Notes under the pieces: generated by a model
What the model saw: the letters and a program-made list of their open reading frames with translations, nothing else
The model's database searches: none
Told to the model about the DNA's origin: nothing
Assembly (NCBI GenBank): GCA_002320485.1
Contig: DCKW01000050.1
Coordinates: 1-48,786, forward strand
Length of the DNA stretch: 48,786 nt
Direction of reading: 5' to 3'
Source: Micavibrio sp. UBA1664
Lineage (GTDB): Bacteria > Pseudomonadota > Alphaproteobacteria > Micavibrionales > UBA1664
Program-made: the position numbers and the translations under genes
In this document: positions 41,723-48,786 of the stretch, one piece after another
How the letters are laid out: each line of letters starts with the position of its first letter
How positions within the stretch are numbered: position 1 is the stretch's first letter

Positions 41723-42084
41723 TCGCTTTTTCAAGCTATATTACAACCGTCAAAAATATTTATGTTTCTGGCGGGTTTTCTGCATGTATTTCAAAGACAT
41801 AGGCAAGATAATTTCTTTTTTAAAAAACTTATTTTTTTCGCTTGAAATAATCCCCAATTATTTTTAAGGTCAAAAGATATCCAGTCATTCAAAAGCTGAT
41901 TGAGATGAAGAAAAACGGTCTTGTAAAAATAAGACTTAATAACGACGTAAAAATTATAAAAAATCAGCTTTGAGGTCATTGCTCACGAGCATGGCAGGCA
42001 TAAATTCACCTGAATTTGCGCCAAAGGATTTTTTTGCCCTGTTGACAGGGAGCAATGAATATACTTGGGAAGGAAAAATAACTG
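41723..42084. other. Gene-free AT-rich dnaA leader region
   Basis: No credible gene is present. It contains a CCCTGT-TG-ACAGGG hairpin (42037-42050), many A/T runs and no match to the DnaA box TTATCCACA. It may hold the dnaA promoter and untranslated leader. A TTGACA at 42042 is followed by TATACT after only 12 bases, so that pair is not a valid promoter. Confidence 0.4.
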
Positions 42085-43521
42085 ATGAATACAGAAGGGG
42101 GAAATGATATGCCATCGTCAAACGTCGTTGCCATGAAACAATTTAACGTCGAGCCATCCGCAGATATAATGGGCGCATGGCAGTCAGTCTATGGCAAAAT
42201 GCGTGACGAATTCGGCGAAGGCGTTTACCGAAGCTGGCTTAAACCCATGCAGTTGCAGGCTTATTATGAAGGCACAATGGAAATTTCCGTCCCAACACGT
42301 TTCATGCGTGACTGGATTCAAAACCATTATCTGGACCAAATATTAAGAATGTTAAAGACGGAAAATGCCGAAATTGCGCGTCTGCAATTTGTCGTGTCGG
42401 TCCAAAATCAAATACAAACACCGGAAACAGACCACTTATCAGCAAAAACAAAACCGATAACAGCTGCCGCGAAATCCTCATCCAAAGTAGATGAAGAGCC
42501 GCTTTCCGCCCCTCTTGACCCCCGCTTTACTTTTGACACATTCGTTGTGGGCGAGCCCAATGCGTTTGCCCATGCCGCATGCCGCCGCGTTATCGAAGCC
42601 GAGGGCATGCCTTTCAATCCGCTATACATCTATGGGTCTGTCGGCCTGGGTAAAACCCACCTGATGCATGCGATGGCTCGCGCTTTACGTGAAAAAGGCA
42701 AAGGCGAGGTTGTGTATCTTTCTGCGGAAAAGTTTATGTATCAATTCGTTAAAGCCTTACGTGCCAACGATTCCATGTCATTCAAAGAAAAACTCCGTAA
42801 TGTGGATATCCTGATGATTGATGATATTCAATTCATCGCGGGCAAGGAGTCCACACAAGAGGAATTTTTTCACACATTCAATGCTTTGGTTGATAATGGT
42901 AAGCAAATTATCATTGCCGGCGACCGCGCACCGATGGATCTGGAAGGTCTTGATGAACGCTTGAAATCCCGTATGGGATGGGGGCTGGTTGCCGATATTC
43001 GCCCCTCCACACTCGATTTGCGTTTAAATATCGTCAATCACAAGGCCGATATGATGGGATTGGAATTGCCGGAGGATGTTTCCGTCTTTCTGGCCAATAA
43101 AATTACATCCAACATTCGTGAACTGGAAGGGGCGCTTAACCGCTTAGCCGTTCAATCGGATATGAGCGGAAAAACCACTACATTAGACGCGGCGACAGAT
43201 ATCCTGTCCGACGTTTTAAGGTCTTACGAACGCCGTATTACGATTGATGAAATTCAGCGCAAAGTGGCGGAACATTATACTTTACGCCTGTCAGATATGC
43301 ATTCAGCCCGCAGATCACGCAATGTTGCCCGCCCGCGTCAAATTGCAATGTATTTGTGCAAAAAACTGACACCGCGGTCATTGCCTGAAATCGGTCGCAA
43401 ATTCGGCGGACGCGATCACACAACCGTCATGCATGCCGTTCGCAAAATCGAGGAAATGGTGGGCGAGGATATTTCTTTTGCCGATGAAGTAAAATTGATT
43501 ACGCGTAAATTAAAGGGATAA
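42085..43521 (+). CDS. dnaA: Chromosomal replication initiator DnaA
   Basis: The 478-residue protein has domain I (about 20-110), a variable linker, an AAA+ domain with Walker A GSVGLGKTH and Walker B ILMIDDIQF, and domain IV with the DnaA-box-binding signature RRSRNVARPRQIAMYL and GGRDHTTVMHA. It unwinds the replication origin. ATG 42085 has AAGGA upstream; ATG 42109 has a stronger GAAGGGGG and could be the true start (470 residues). Its end overlaps the convergent gene by 12 bases. Confidence 0.96.
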   Translation: MNTEGGNDMPSSNVVAMKQFNVEPSADIMGAWQSVYGKMRDEFGEGVYRSWLKPMQLQAYYEGTMEISVPTRFMRDWIQNHYLDQILRMLKTENAEIARLQFVVSVQNQIQTPETDHLSAKTKPITAAAKSSSKVDEEPLSAPLDPRFTFDTFVVGEPNAFAHAACRRVIEAEGMPFNPLYIYGSVGLGKTHLMHAMARALREKGKGEVVYLSAEKFMYQFVKALRANDSMSFKEKLRNVDILMIDDIQFIAGKESTQEEFFHTFNALVDNGKQIIIAGDRAPMDLEGLDERLKSRMGWGLVADIRPSTLDLRLNIVNHKADMMGLELPEDVSVFLANKITSNIRELEGALNRLAVQSDMSGKTTTLDAATDILSDVLRSYERRITIDEIQRKVAEHYTLRLSDMHSARRSRNVARPRQIAMYLCKKLTPRSLPEIGRKFGGRDHTTVMHAVRKIEEMVGEDISFADEVKLITRKLKG

Positions 43522-44355
43522 TCTGGCATACCCTTGCCGACGACCGCTTATACTCTCAAAAGCATTGATCGTCCCGGTCAATGCTTTTTTTAGTTTGCTT
43601 TTGGTTGCATTGGCCCTTACCGGATCAAGTTGCGGCATATGATCCCCATCGGCAGAGTTGTCGCGCATATAGGTATTATATTTTAATTCGATCATACAGG
43701 CCTCGACATTAGGCTGCGCCCCGTAATGACGGACAATATGCCCCCCTGAAAATTGCGGAAGACTTGCCAGAGTAAAACCTTGAGCATTGAAATCACGACT
43801 CAATTGATCTTTAAGGTCTGCGCCCTTATCACCATGTCGCCCAGCCCCAAGACAAATATCAGCCTCGGTTTCTACGGCAAAACTGTGCATGTCGAGAACA
43901 TAGGCATGTCCAAAACGCTCTATTTTGGCATTTATAGTTTCTTGTAAGATTGCATGAAACGGCCGATAAAAATGAGCGATACGAAATTCCTCCCTTAAAT
44001 CACATCCGGCGTCTTTTAAAATAGGGTCGCCCCATGTGTCTTTGGTGTAAATCAAGCTGCTGCGATAGCTTTGACCGCCGCTTAACTGCTCCAATCCTCG
44101 GTTCACATCAATAACATAACGGCTAAAATCAGCCTCGATTGTTGTGACACCCAACTCAGGTAAAAAATCGTAAATGTCTTGAAGGTGCCAATCGGTATTC
44201 CGTAAACGCGACAGATGGGTTTGGGTATAAAGACCCTTCAGTAAGGGCGGAATGTAGGTACCGCTATGCGGAATACTTGCCACAAACGGGGTTTCATATC
44301 CGTGTGGATGATGAACAGTAACAGGTGCTTTTGTGAATTCGGTTATCCTTTCCAT
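43510..44355 (-). CDS. N-formylglutamate amidohydrolase family protein
   Basis: The 281-residue protein has the FGase pattern: IPHSGTYIP near the start, DWHLQDIY, VLDMHSFA and HYGAQPNVEACMIEL. The family hydrolyses N-formylglutamate or similar formyl-amino acids with a metal ion. No other histidine-degradation gene is nearby, so it may have a different substrate. It is divergent from dnaN over a 130-base region holding a DnaA box and inverted repeat. Confidence 0.85.
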   Translation of the reverse strand: MERITEFTKAPVTVHHPHGYETPFVASIPHSGTYIPPLLKGLYTQTHLSRLRNTDWHLQDIYDFLPELGVTTIEADFSRYVIDVNRGLEQLSGGQSYRSSLIYTKDTWGDPILKDAGCDLREEFRIAHFYRPFHAILQETINAKIERFGHAYVLDMHSFAVETEADICLGAGRHGDKGADLKDQLSRDFNAQGFTLASLPQFSGGHIVRHYGAQPNVEACMIELKYNTYMRDNSADGDHMPQLDPVRANATKSKLKKALTGTINAFESISGRRQGYARLSL

Positions 44356-44367
44356 ATCGCTTCTTTT

Positions 44368-44376
44368 TTATCCACA
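44368..44376 (+). promoter_or_regulatory. Perfect DnaA box (TTATCCACA)
   Basis: This matches the consensus DnaA box exactly, in the region between the amidohydrolase and dnaN. It may allow DnaA control of dnaN. A single box is not enough to call an origin. Confidence 0.65.
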
Positions 44377-44393
44377 CTGGTAATTGATTTTTC

Positions 44394-44421
44394 CCGTCAA
44401 AGTCAAGCATTGTCTTGACGG
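44394..44421. repeat. Inverted repeat CCGTCAA ... TTGACGG upstream of dnaN
   Basis: A 7-bp inverted repeat spaced by 14 bases contains a nested GTCAAG/CTTGAC repeat; the right arm doubles as the -35 TTGACG of the dnaN promoter. It could be an operator. Confidence 0.55.
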
Positions 44422-44442
44422 AAAATCGTTTCTGGTTAATAT
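44415..44442 (+). promoter_or_regulatory. Probable dnaN promoter
   Basis: TTGACG (44415-44420) and TAATAT (44437-44442) are 16 bases apart, ending 43 bases before the dnaN ATG. Confidence 0.5.
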
Positions 44443-44485
44443 CAATCCAAAGAATTGACCGGAAGACGAGAAGGACATACAAACA

Positions 44486-45604
44486 ATGAAACTGACCATT
44501 GATCGCGCTGATCTTATGAGAGCGTTAAGCCACGTACAATCTGTTGTCGAGCGTAGAAATACCATACCTATTTTATCGAATGTGCGCCTTGACGCCATGG
44601 ACGGCATATTGACATTGACAGCTACCGATATGGATCTGGAAATTAACGAGTCCGTTGCCGCATCAGTAGAGACCGAAGGTGCGACAACCGTTCCGGCCCA
44701 TACCTTTCATGACATTGTCCGTAAACTGCCTGACGATGCCAAAGTTGAACTTGTTTTGGAACCCGGTGGCGGTATGATGACCGTTACGGCAGGCCGTTCC
44801 AAATTCAAGCTATCATGTTTACCTGTCGCAGATTTTCCGGAATTAGGATCAGGCGATATGGATGTGTCTTTCCAGATTGCCGCGGGTGACTTGCGCGAAC
44901 TGGTTGACCGCACCCGTTTTGCCATGTCAAACGACGAAACACGCTATTATTTAAACGGGGCCTATTTCCATGCGGCGGATGCCAATGGTGTATCGGTATT
45001 GAGAACTGTTGCCACTGACGGACACCGTCTGGCACAACATGAAATGCCTTTGCCAGAAGGTGCGTCCAACATGCCGGGTGTTATTATTCCGCGTAAAGCC
45101 GTGGCCGAAATCCGCAAGCTTGCCGATGAAGCAGCCGCCCCGATTACAATTGAAATTTCCGAAAATAAAATTCGTTTTGCCTTTGACCATATTGTTATGA
45201 CGTCGAAATTGATCGACGGGACGTTTCCTGATTACCAAAAGGTTATCCCGCAAGGCAACGACAAAATTGTTGAGGTGAATCCGAAAATCTTCACCAGCGC
45301 GATCGACCGTGTTTCCACGATCTCCAACGAAAAAACACGCGCGGTGAAGCTGGCGATTGACGGTAATACAATGACCTTGAGCGCACAAAGTCCGGATGCA
45401 GGATCGGCAACCGAAGATATCGAAATTTCAAACGATAACACCGCACTCGAAATCGGGTTTAATTCCCGTTACCTACTGGATATCACCGCACAAATCGGCA
45501 GCGAACGGTGCCGCATTACACTGGCGGATGCGGGCGGCCCGACAATTTTACAGGATATGGATGATACGTCCGCCCTGTATGTTCTGATGCCGTTACGCGT
45601 TTAA
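44486..45604 (+). CDS. dnaN: DNA polymerase III beta clamp
   Basis: The 372-residue protein begins MKLTIDRADLMRALSHVQSV and has the three repeated clamp domains, ending in YVLMPLRV, the usual beta-clamp C-terminus that forms part of the partner-binding surface. AGAAGGA precedes the ATG. The sliding clamp tethers the polymerase to DNA. dnaN-recF-gyrB is the classical order. Confidence 0.97.
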   Translation: MKLTIDRADLMRALSHVQSVVERRNTIPILSNVRLDAMDGILTLTATDMDLEINESVAASVETEGATTVPAHTFHDIVRKLPDDAKVELVLEPGGGMMTVTAGRSKFKLSCLPVADFPELGSGDMDVSFQIAAGDLRELVDRTRFAMSNDETRYYLNGAYFHAADANGVSVLRTVATDGHRLAQHEMPLPEGASNMPGVIIPRKAVAEIRKLADEAAAPITIEISENKIRFAFDHIVMTSKLIDGTFPDYQKVIPQGNDKIVEVNPKIFTSAIDRVSTISNEKTRAVKLAIDGNTMTLSAQSPDAGSATEDIEISNDNTALEIGFNSRYLLDITAQIGSERCRITLADAGGPTILQDMDDTSALYVLMPLRV

Positions 45605-45635
45605 TTGCACTGAAAAAAAATGAAATTGTTAATAG

Positions 45636-45655
45636 CCCCCTGCCCGTGCAGGGGG
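45636..45655. repeat. GC-rich hairpin between dnaN and recF
   Basis: CCCCCTGC (45636-45643) pairs with GCAGGGGG (45648-45655) around a 4-base loop. No T run follows, so it is either an mRNA-processing or attenuating hairpin and not a strong terminator. Confidence 0.55.
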
Positions 45656-45668
45656 TATTCTTATAAAA

Positions 45669-46796
45669 ATGACACATATCGCCTCCCTCACCCTGACTGC
45701 CTTTCGTAATTACGAGGCCACCTCTATTGATGGGTTAGAGAATAATTTTATCGTCCTGATCGGCGAAAACGGCGCAGGGAAAACAAATTGCATGGAGGCC
45801 ATTTCAATCCTGTCACCCGGACGCGGTTTGCGCGGTGCCACTGTTATGGAATGCCAATCACAATCCGTTAAAACACCTTGGGCCGTGTCCGCATCGATTA
45901 TCGACAAAGATGGTGATGCGACACGCCTTGGCGTGGGGCGCGATCCGCAAAAGCCTGATAAAAAGATCGTTCGGGCCGATGGAGATACACTTAAAAATCA
46001 ACAGGAGCTGGGGGATGTATTACGCACAATCTGGCTGACACCCCAGATGGACGGTCTGTTTTTACAAGGCGGATCGGAACGGCGCCGCTTTTTCGACCGT
46101 CTGGTTGCCAGTTTTGATCCAGCGCATACAGGTCGTATGACCCGATACGAGAAAGCCATGCGTGACCGTTTAACCCTTCTTAAAGCCGAGGCCGAGGCAG
46201 GAAACACCGCTGACCCGACATGGTTGGCCGCATTGGAATCTATTATGGCGGAAACGTCCGTGGCCATCGCCGCTGCGCGTATTGAAACGCGAAACCGCCT
46301 GCAATATGTTATCAATCATGCAACTTTGAGCGAATTTCCCTCGGCAATTATCGATTTAAGCGGTGAGGTTGAAGAAGCCCTGAGCAAACGAACCGCCCTC
46401 AGTGTCGAGGACATGGTTCGTGATCGCCTGATAAATATTCGGAAGGCCGACGGGCATACAGGCCGCACCAATTTCGGCGTACAACGCACCGATATGGCTG
46501 TCACCTATAATGAAAAAAATGTCGGCGCCGCGCAATGTTCAACAGGGGAACAAAAGGCGTTGCTCACGACCATCATCCTTGCCCATGCCCGCATGGTGGC
46601 CGCGCGATACGGCGCCCCTCCTTTATTATTATTTGATGAGGTGGCCGCCCATTTTGATAAAAAACGTCGGGATGCTTTATTCGACGTGTTGAAAGCGTTT
46701 AAAACGCAGATATGGTTGTCAGGTCAGGACAGGGAACAATTTGCAAATCTGGATAACAGTCATATATTACATATTCATAACAATGTTATTTTATGA
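45669..46796 (+). CDS. recF: DNA replication and repair protein RecF
   Basis: The 375-residue SMC-like ATPase opens with ASLTLTAFRNY and has Walker A GENGAGKTN, the LSPGRGLR motif, signature STGEQKALL and Walker B LLLFDEVAAHFD. It loads RecA onto gaps with RecO and RecR. It follows dnaN by 64 bases, with a hairpin between. Its end overlaps the convergent secreted-protein gene by 6 bases. Confidence 0.95.
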   Translation: MTHIASLTLTAFRNYEATSIDGLENNFIVLIGENGAGKTNCMEAISILSPGRGLRGATVMECQSQSVKTPWAVSASIIDKDGDATRLGVGRDPQKPDKKIVRADGDTLKNQQELGDVLRTIWLTPQMDGLFLQGGSERRRFFDRLVASFDPAHTGRMTRYEKAMRDRLTLLKAEAEAGNTADPTWLAALESIMAETSVAIAAARIETRNRLQYVINHATLSEFPSAIIDLSGEVEEALSKRTALSVEDMVRDRLINIRKADGHTGRTNFGVQRTDMAVTYNEKNVGAAQCSTGEQKALLTTIILAHARMVAARYGAPPLLLFDEVAAHFDKKRRDALFDVLKAFKTQIWLSGQDREQFANLDNSHILHIHNNVIL

Positions 46797-47354
46797 TGAA
46801 ATTTTTTCGACCCGCATTGTATATATCAATCCCATCGCTCCCTGTTTCACCTCACCATTTTTAACGGAGGCAAACACCTTGAAACTGATATCATTATCAG
46901 GAATACGATACTCATATTGCAAAGACCCCATCATATCGCTGATATTTTTTTTGATCGGGGTGATCTGTATTCCTTTAATTTGAGCAAAGCCCTTCATCGC
47001 CTGTTTGAATTCGGCCTCGACATCGGCAAAACGAAGTTGTTTATCACCAACGAACTGACAACTGCCGGCAGAAGGGTCAATTACCGCAACAAAATTGGCT
47101 TTGGTAAAATTGAATCCCCAAACCTTGCTTTCCGGTCCCGCTTCCAGATTTTTACGAAAGGCGACCGCCTCATTTTCCGGTAATTGCTTGAAGTTGGAGA
47201 GTAACTGCGCAACACGTTCGGGATTAGTTACACTACCCATACAGACATCATGGAAAATCCGCACCGATGCCATGGCAATTTCATTTTGATCATCAGCCTT
47301 TACGGGAAATGAAAATGAGAGAAAACCCATTAAAAACAAAAGAAAAAGGCGCAT
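46791..47354 (-). CDS. Secreted protein, unknown (possible NMCC_0638-like)
   Basis: The 187-residue product has a signal peptide (cleavage after VKA, about residue 20), an early cysteine (VCMGS) and a later one in GSCQFVG. That pattern, with the VWGFNF stretch, recalls the NMCC_0638 family of small secreted proteins. No enzymatic residues are evident. It sits between recF and gyrB on the opposite strand, interrupting the classical operon. Confidence 0.6.
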   Translation of the reverse strand: MRLFLLFLMGFLSFSFPVKADDQNEIAMASVRIFHDVCMGSVTNPERVAQLLSNFKQLPENEAVAFRKNLEAGPESKVWGFNFTKANFVAVIDPSAGSCQFVGDKQLRFADVEAEFKQAMKGFAQIKGIQITPIKKNISDMMGSLQYEYRIPDNDISFKVFASVKNGEVKQGAMGLIYTMRVEKISS

Positions 47355-47499
47355 GACAATATTCTCCTACCCTTTTATTATAAACTTTTATTAGAATTTT
47401 TGAAAGCCCTTGTGAATAACCGTTAAAAAATGACAAAAAGCCTAGGTTTAGCGCACCTTGCAAGGTATAATCCGGTATTCAATTCAAGAGGAAATATTT

Positions 47500-48786
47500 A
47501 TGGCTGACAATACGGCAGAAGAGCTCCCAGCAAACACGGCAAATACTGTCGAATATGGCGCGGATTCAATCAAGGTTTTAAAAGGGCTCGACGCCGTTCG
47601 CAAACGCCCGGGCATGTATATCGGCGATACCGATGACGGTACGGGCCTCCACCACATGGTGTTCGAGGTGTCGGACAATGCCATCGACGAAGCCTTGGCC
47701 GGTCACTGCGACCTGGTGCTGATCGAGCTCAATTCCGATGGCTCCGTCAGCGTGGAAGACAATGGCCGCGGCATTCCGGTCGACATGCACAAGGGCGAAG
47801 GCGTCTCCGCCGCAGAGGTCATCATGACCCAGCTGCACGCGGGCGGCAAGTTCGAGAACACCAGCGACGACAATGCCTACAAGGTATCGGGCGGCCTGCA
47901 CGGCGTGGGCGTTTCGGTCGTCAACGCGCTGTCCGAATGGCTGGAACTGGTCATCTGGCGCGATGGCAAGGAACACTGGATGCGCTTCGAACATGGCGAT
48001 GCCGTGGAGAGCCTGCGCGTCGTGGGCGATGCCCCGCCAGTCGAATCGAATGGCGACGATAACGGCCTCAAGAAAGGCACGCGCGTCACCTTCAAGGCAT
48101 CGGAAGATACCTTCAAGAACGTGACCGAGTTCGATTTCGACAAGCTGGAACACCGCTATCGCGAACTGGCCTTCCTCAATTCGGGCGTGCACATCCTGCT
48201 GCGCGACAAGCGTCACGAAGAACCGCTGGAACACGATCTGTTCTATGAAGGCGGCATCGCGGCCTTCGTGAAATATCTGGATCGCAACAAGCAGGCGCTG
48301 GTCGCCGAACCGATCTCGGTCAGCGCGGAGAAGGAAGGCATCGGCATCGATGTCGCGCTGGAATGGAACGATTCCTATTACGAGAACGTGCTGTGCTTCA
48401 CCAACAACATCCCGCAGCGTGACGGCGGCACCCATCTGGCCGCCTTCCGCGCGGCGCTGACGCGCACGCTCAACAATTATGCCACTTCGTCGGGCCTGAT
48501 GAAGAAGGAAAAGGTTTCGCTTTCGGGCGAGGATATGCGCGAAGGCCTGACCGCCATCGTTTCGGTCAAGCTGCCCGATCCCAAGTTCGGATCACAGACC
48601 AAGGACAAGCTGGTTTCTTCCGAAGTGCGCCAGCCGCTGGAATCGCTCATGGGCGAAAAGATGGGCGAATGGCTGGAAGAAAATCCCAATGACGCCAAGC
48701 AGATCATCCAGAAGGTGATCGATGCCGCCGCCGCCCGCGAAGCCGCGCGCCGCGCCCGCGAGATGAGCCGCAAGGGCGCGATGAGC
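47500..48786 (+). CDS. gyrB: DNA gyrase subunit B, 3'-truncated, with a chimeric-looking sequence
   Basis: From the ATG at 47500 (AGAGGAA upstream) the frame runs to the window edge, 429 codons, covering the GHKL ATPase and the start of the transducer domain. Visible motifs are RKRPGMYIGDT, SDNAIDEAL, EDNGRGIPV and VSGGLHGVGVSVVNALS. The first 27 or so codons use AT-ending codons like the rest of the window (TTA, AAA, GCA), but from about 47.6 kb onward nearly every third base is G or C, and an unusually long antisense frame appears. The protein from there reads like a Sphingomonadales GyrB. The start belongs to this genome; the rest is probably from another. Confidence 0.9.
   Translation, partial: MADNTAEELPANTANTVEYGADSIKVLKGLDAVRKRPGMYIGDTDDGTGLHHMVFEVSDNAIDEALAGHCDLVLIELNSDGSVSVEDNGRGIPVDMHKGEGVSAAEVIMTQLHAGGKFENTSDDNAYKVSGGLHGVGVSVVNALSEWLELVIWRDGKEHWMRFEHGDAVESLRVVGDAPPVESNGDDNGLKKGTRVTFKASEDTFKNVTEFDFDKLEHRYRELAFLNSGVHILLRDKRHEEPLEHDLFYEGGIAAFVKYLDRNKQALVAEPISVSAEKEGIGIDVALEWNDSYYENVLCFTNNIPQRDGGTHLAAFRAALTRTLNNYATSSGLMKKEKVSLSGEDMREGLTAIVSVKLPDPKFGSQTKDKLVSSEVRQPLESLMGEKMGEWLEENPNDAKQIIQKVIDAAAAREAARRAREMSRKGAMS
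47581..47640 (+). other. Composition breakpoint inside gyrB
   Basis: The last in-frame TTA codon is at 47578-47580 and AT-ending codons nearly vanish after about 47604. The change falls in the most conserved part of gyrB (RKRPGMYIGD), where reads of different species could be joined. Confidence 0.75.

Noticed and set aside
41791..41979. A 62-codon frame on the minus strand in the dnaA leader
   Set aside because: It consists of AT-rich codons with many Phe, Lys and Leu, has no ribosome site and looks like chance.
42042..42065. TTGACA and TATACT before dnaA as a promoter
   Set aside because: The spacing is only 12 bases, too short for a sigma-70 promoter.
41723..42084. Origin of replication between rpsT and dnaA
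   Set aside because: No DnaA-box cluster is visible; the only perfect box is at 44368. The region is AT-rich, but this alone is not enough.
47578..48435. A 285-codon frame on the minus strand inside gyrB
   Set aside because: It is a shadow frame caused by high G+C and gyrase codon use; it lies wholly in a real gene and has no ribosome site or homology.
1..48786. CRISPR arrays, insertion sequences or phage genes
   Set aside because: No direct-repeat array, transposase or phage structural gene was seen on either strand.

Overview
The window looks like the chromosome of a low-GC alphaproteobacterium, roughly low-40s percent G+C by eye. It may belong to the Micavibrionales/Rhodospirillales side of the class, but I hold that lightly. 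The reasons are the order mutM / rpsT / dnaA / dnaN / recF / gyrB, a DNA-ligase-associated repair cassette, an ECF sigma factor whose likely target promoters read GGAAC-N16/17-CGT(T/A), and isolated Dot/Icm coupling genes.

Layout. 1-2.6 kb: the end of a formate/nitrite-type channel, a small membrane protein, an OmpA-like protein, an MgtC-like protein, a glycine-zipper lipoprotein and a small acidic protein. 2.6-5.1 kb: zntB, gdhA and a small gene overlapping gdhA. 5.2-11.7 kb: a stress block with a PRC-barrel protein, a DUF2383 four-helix protein, an OmpR-type regulator, an ECF sigma factor, a hybrid histidine kinase, a DUF1328 protein, a 61-residue anti-sigma-like protein, and a DUF883 / YqjE-like pair. 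Several of these genes carry near-identical EcfG-type promoters, so the sigma factor probably controls its neighbours. 11.7-13.2 kb: an MscS-type channel. 13.3-18.9 kb: the four-gene ligase-associated DNA-damage cassette, arranged as two divergent pairs (helicase-pdeM and exonuclease-ligase). 18.95-19.08 kb: a complete TPP riboswitch with terminator and antiterminator, but followed by an HPt phosphotransfer gene that lies tail-to-tail with a giant MASE1/CHASE/PAS hybrid kinase. 23.7-26.5 kb: a small MscS channel, an outer-membrane protein and an unknown gene.

26.5-35.1 kb is the most unusual accessory region. One gene set encodes a DUF2946-like protein, two unknown proteins and a CooC/MinD-like ATPase. 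Next to it is a tight operon: a Y4yA-like PLP decarboxylase, a cysteine-synthase/rhodanese fusion, an ABC ATPase, a permease with a histidine-rich loop, and a DUF3299 protein. A methyltransferase-like gene is divergent from this operon. Two dyads resembling Zur (zinc repressor) boxes lie in front of the ATPase and in front of the PLP operon. Together they suggest a zinc- or metal-starvation system that makes a small amino-acid-derived product and moves a metal or metal complex.

35.1-41.7 kb: tRNA-Thr(UGU), DotM/IcmP, an unknown membrane protein, DotL/IcmO, an FMN reductase, mutM (zinc finger missing two of four cysteines), a small secreted protein and rpsT. 41.7-47.5 kb: dnaA, an N-formylglutamate amidohydrolase, dnaN, recF and a secreted protein. 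gyrB starts at 47500, but from about 47.6 kb to the window end its base and codon use change abruptly to a GC-rich, Sphingomonadales-like sequence. This is most simply an assembly chimera, otherwise a recent recombination.
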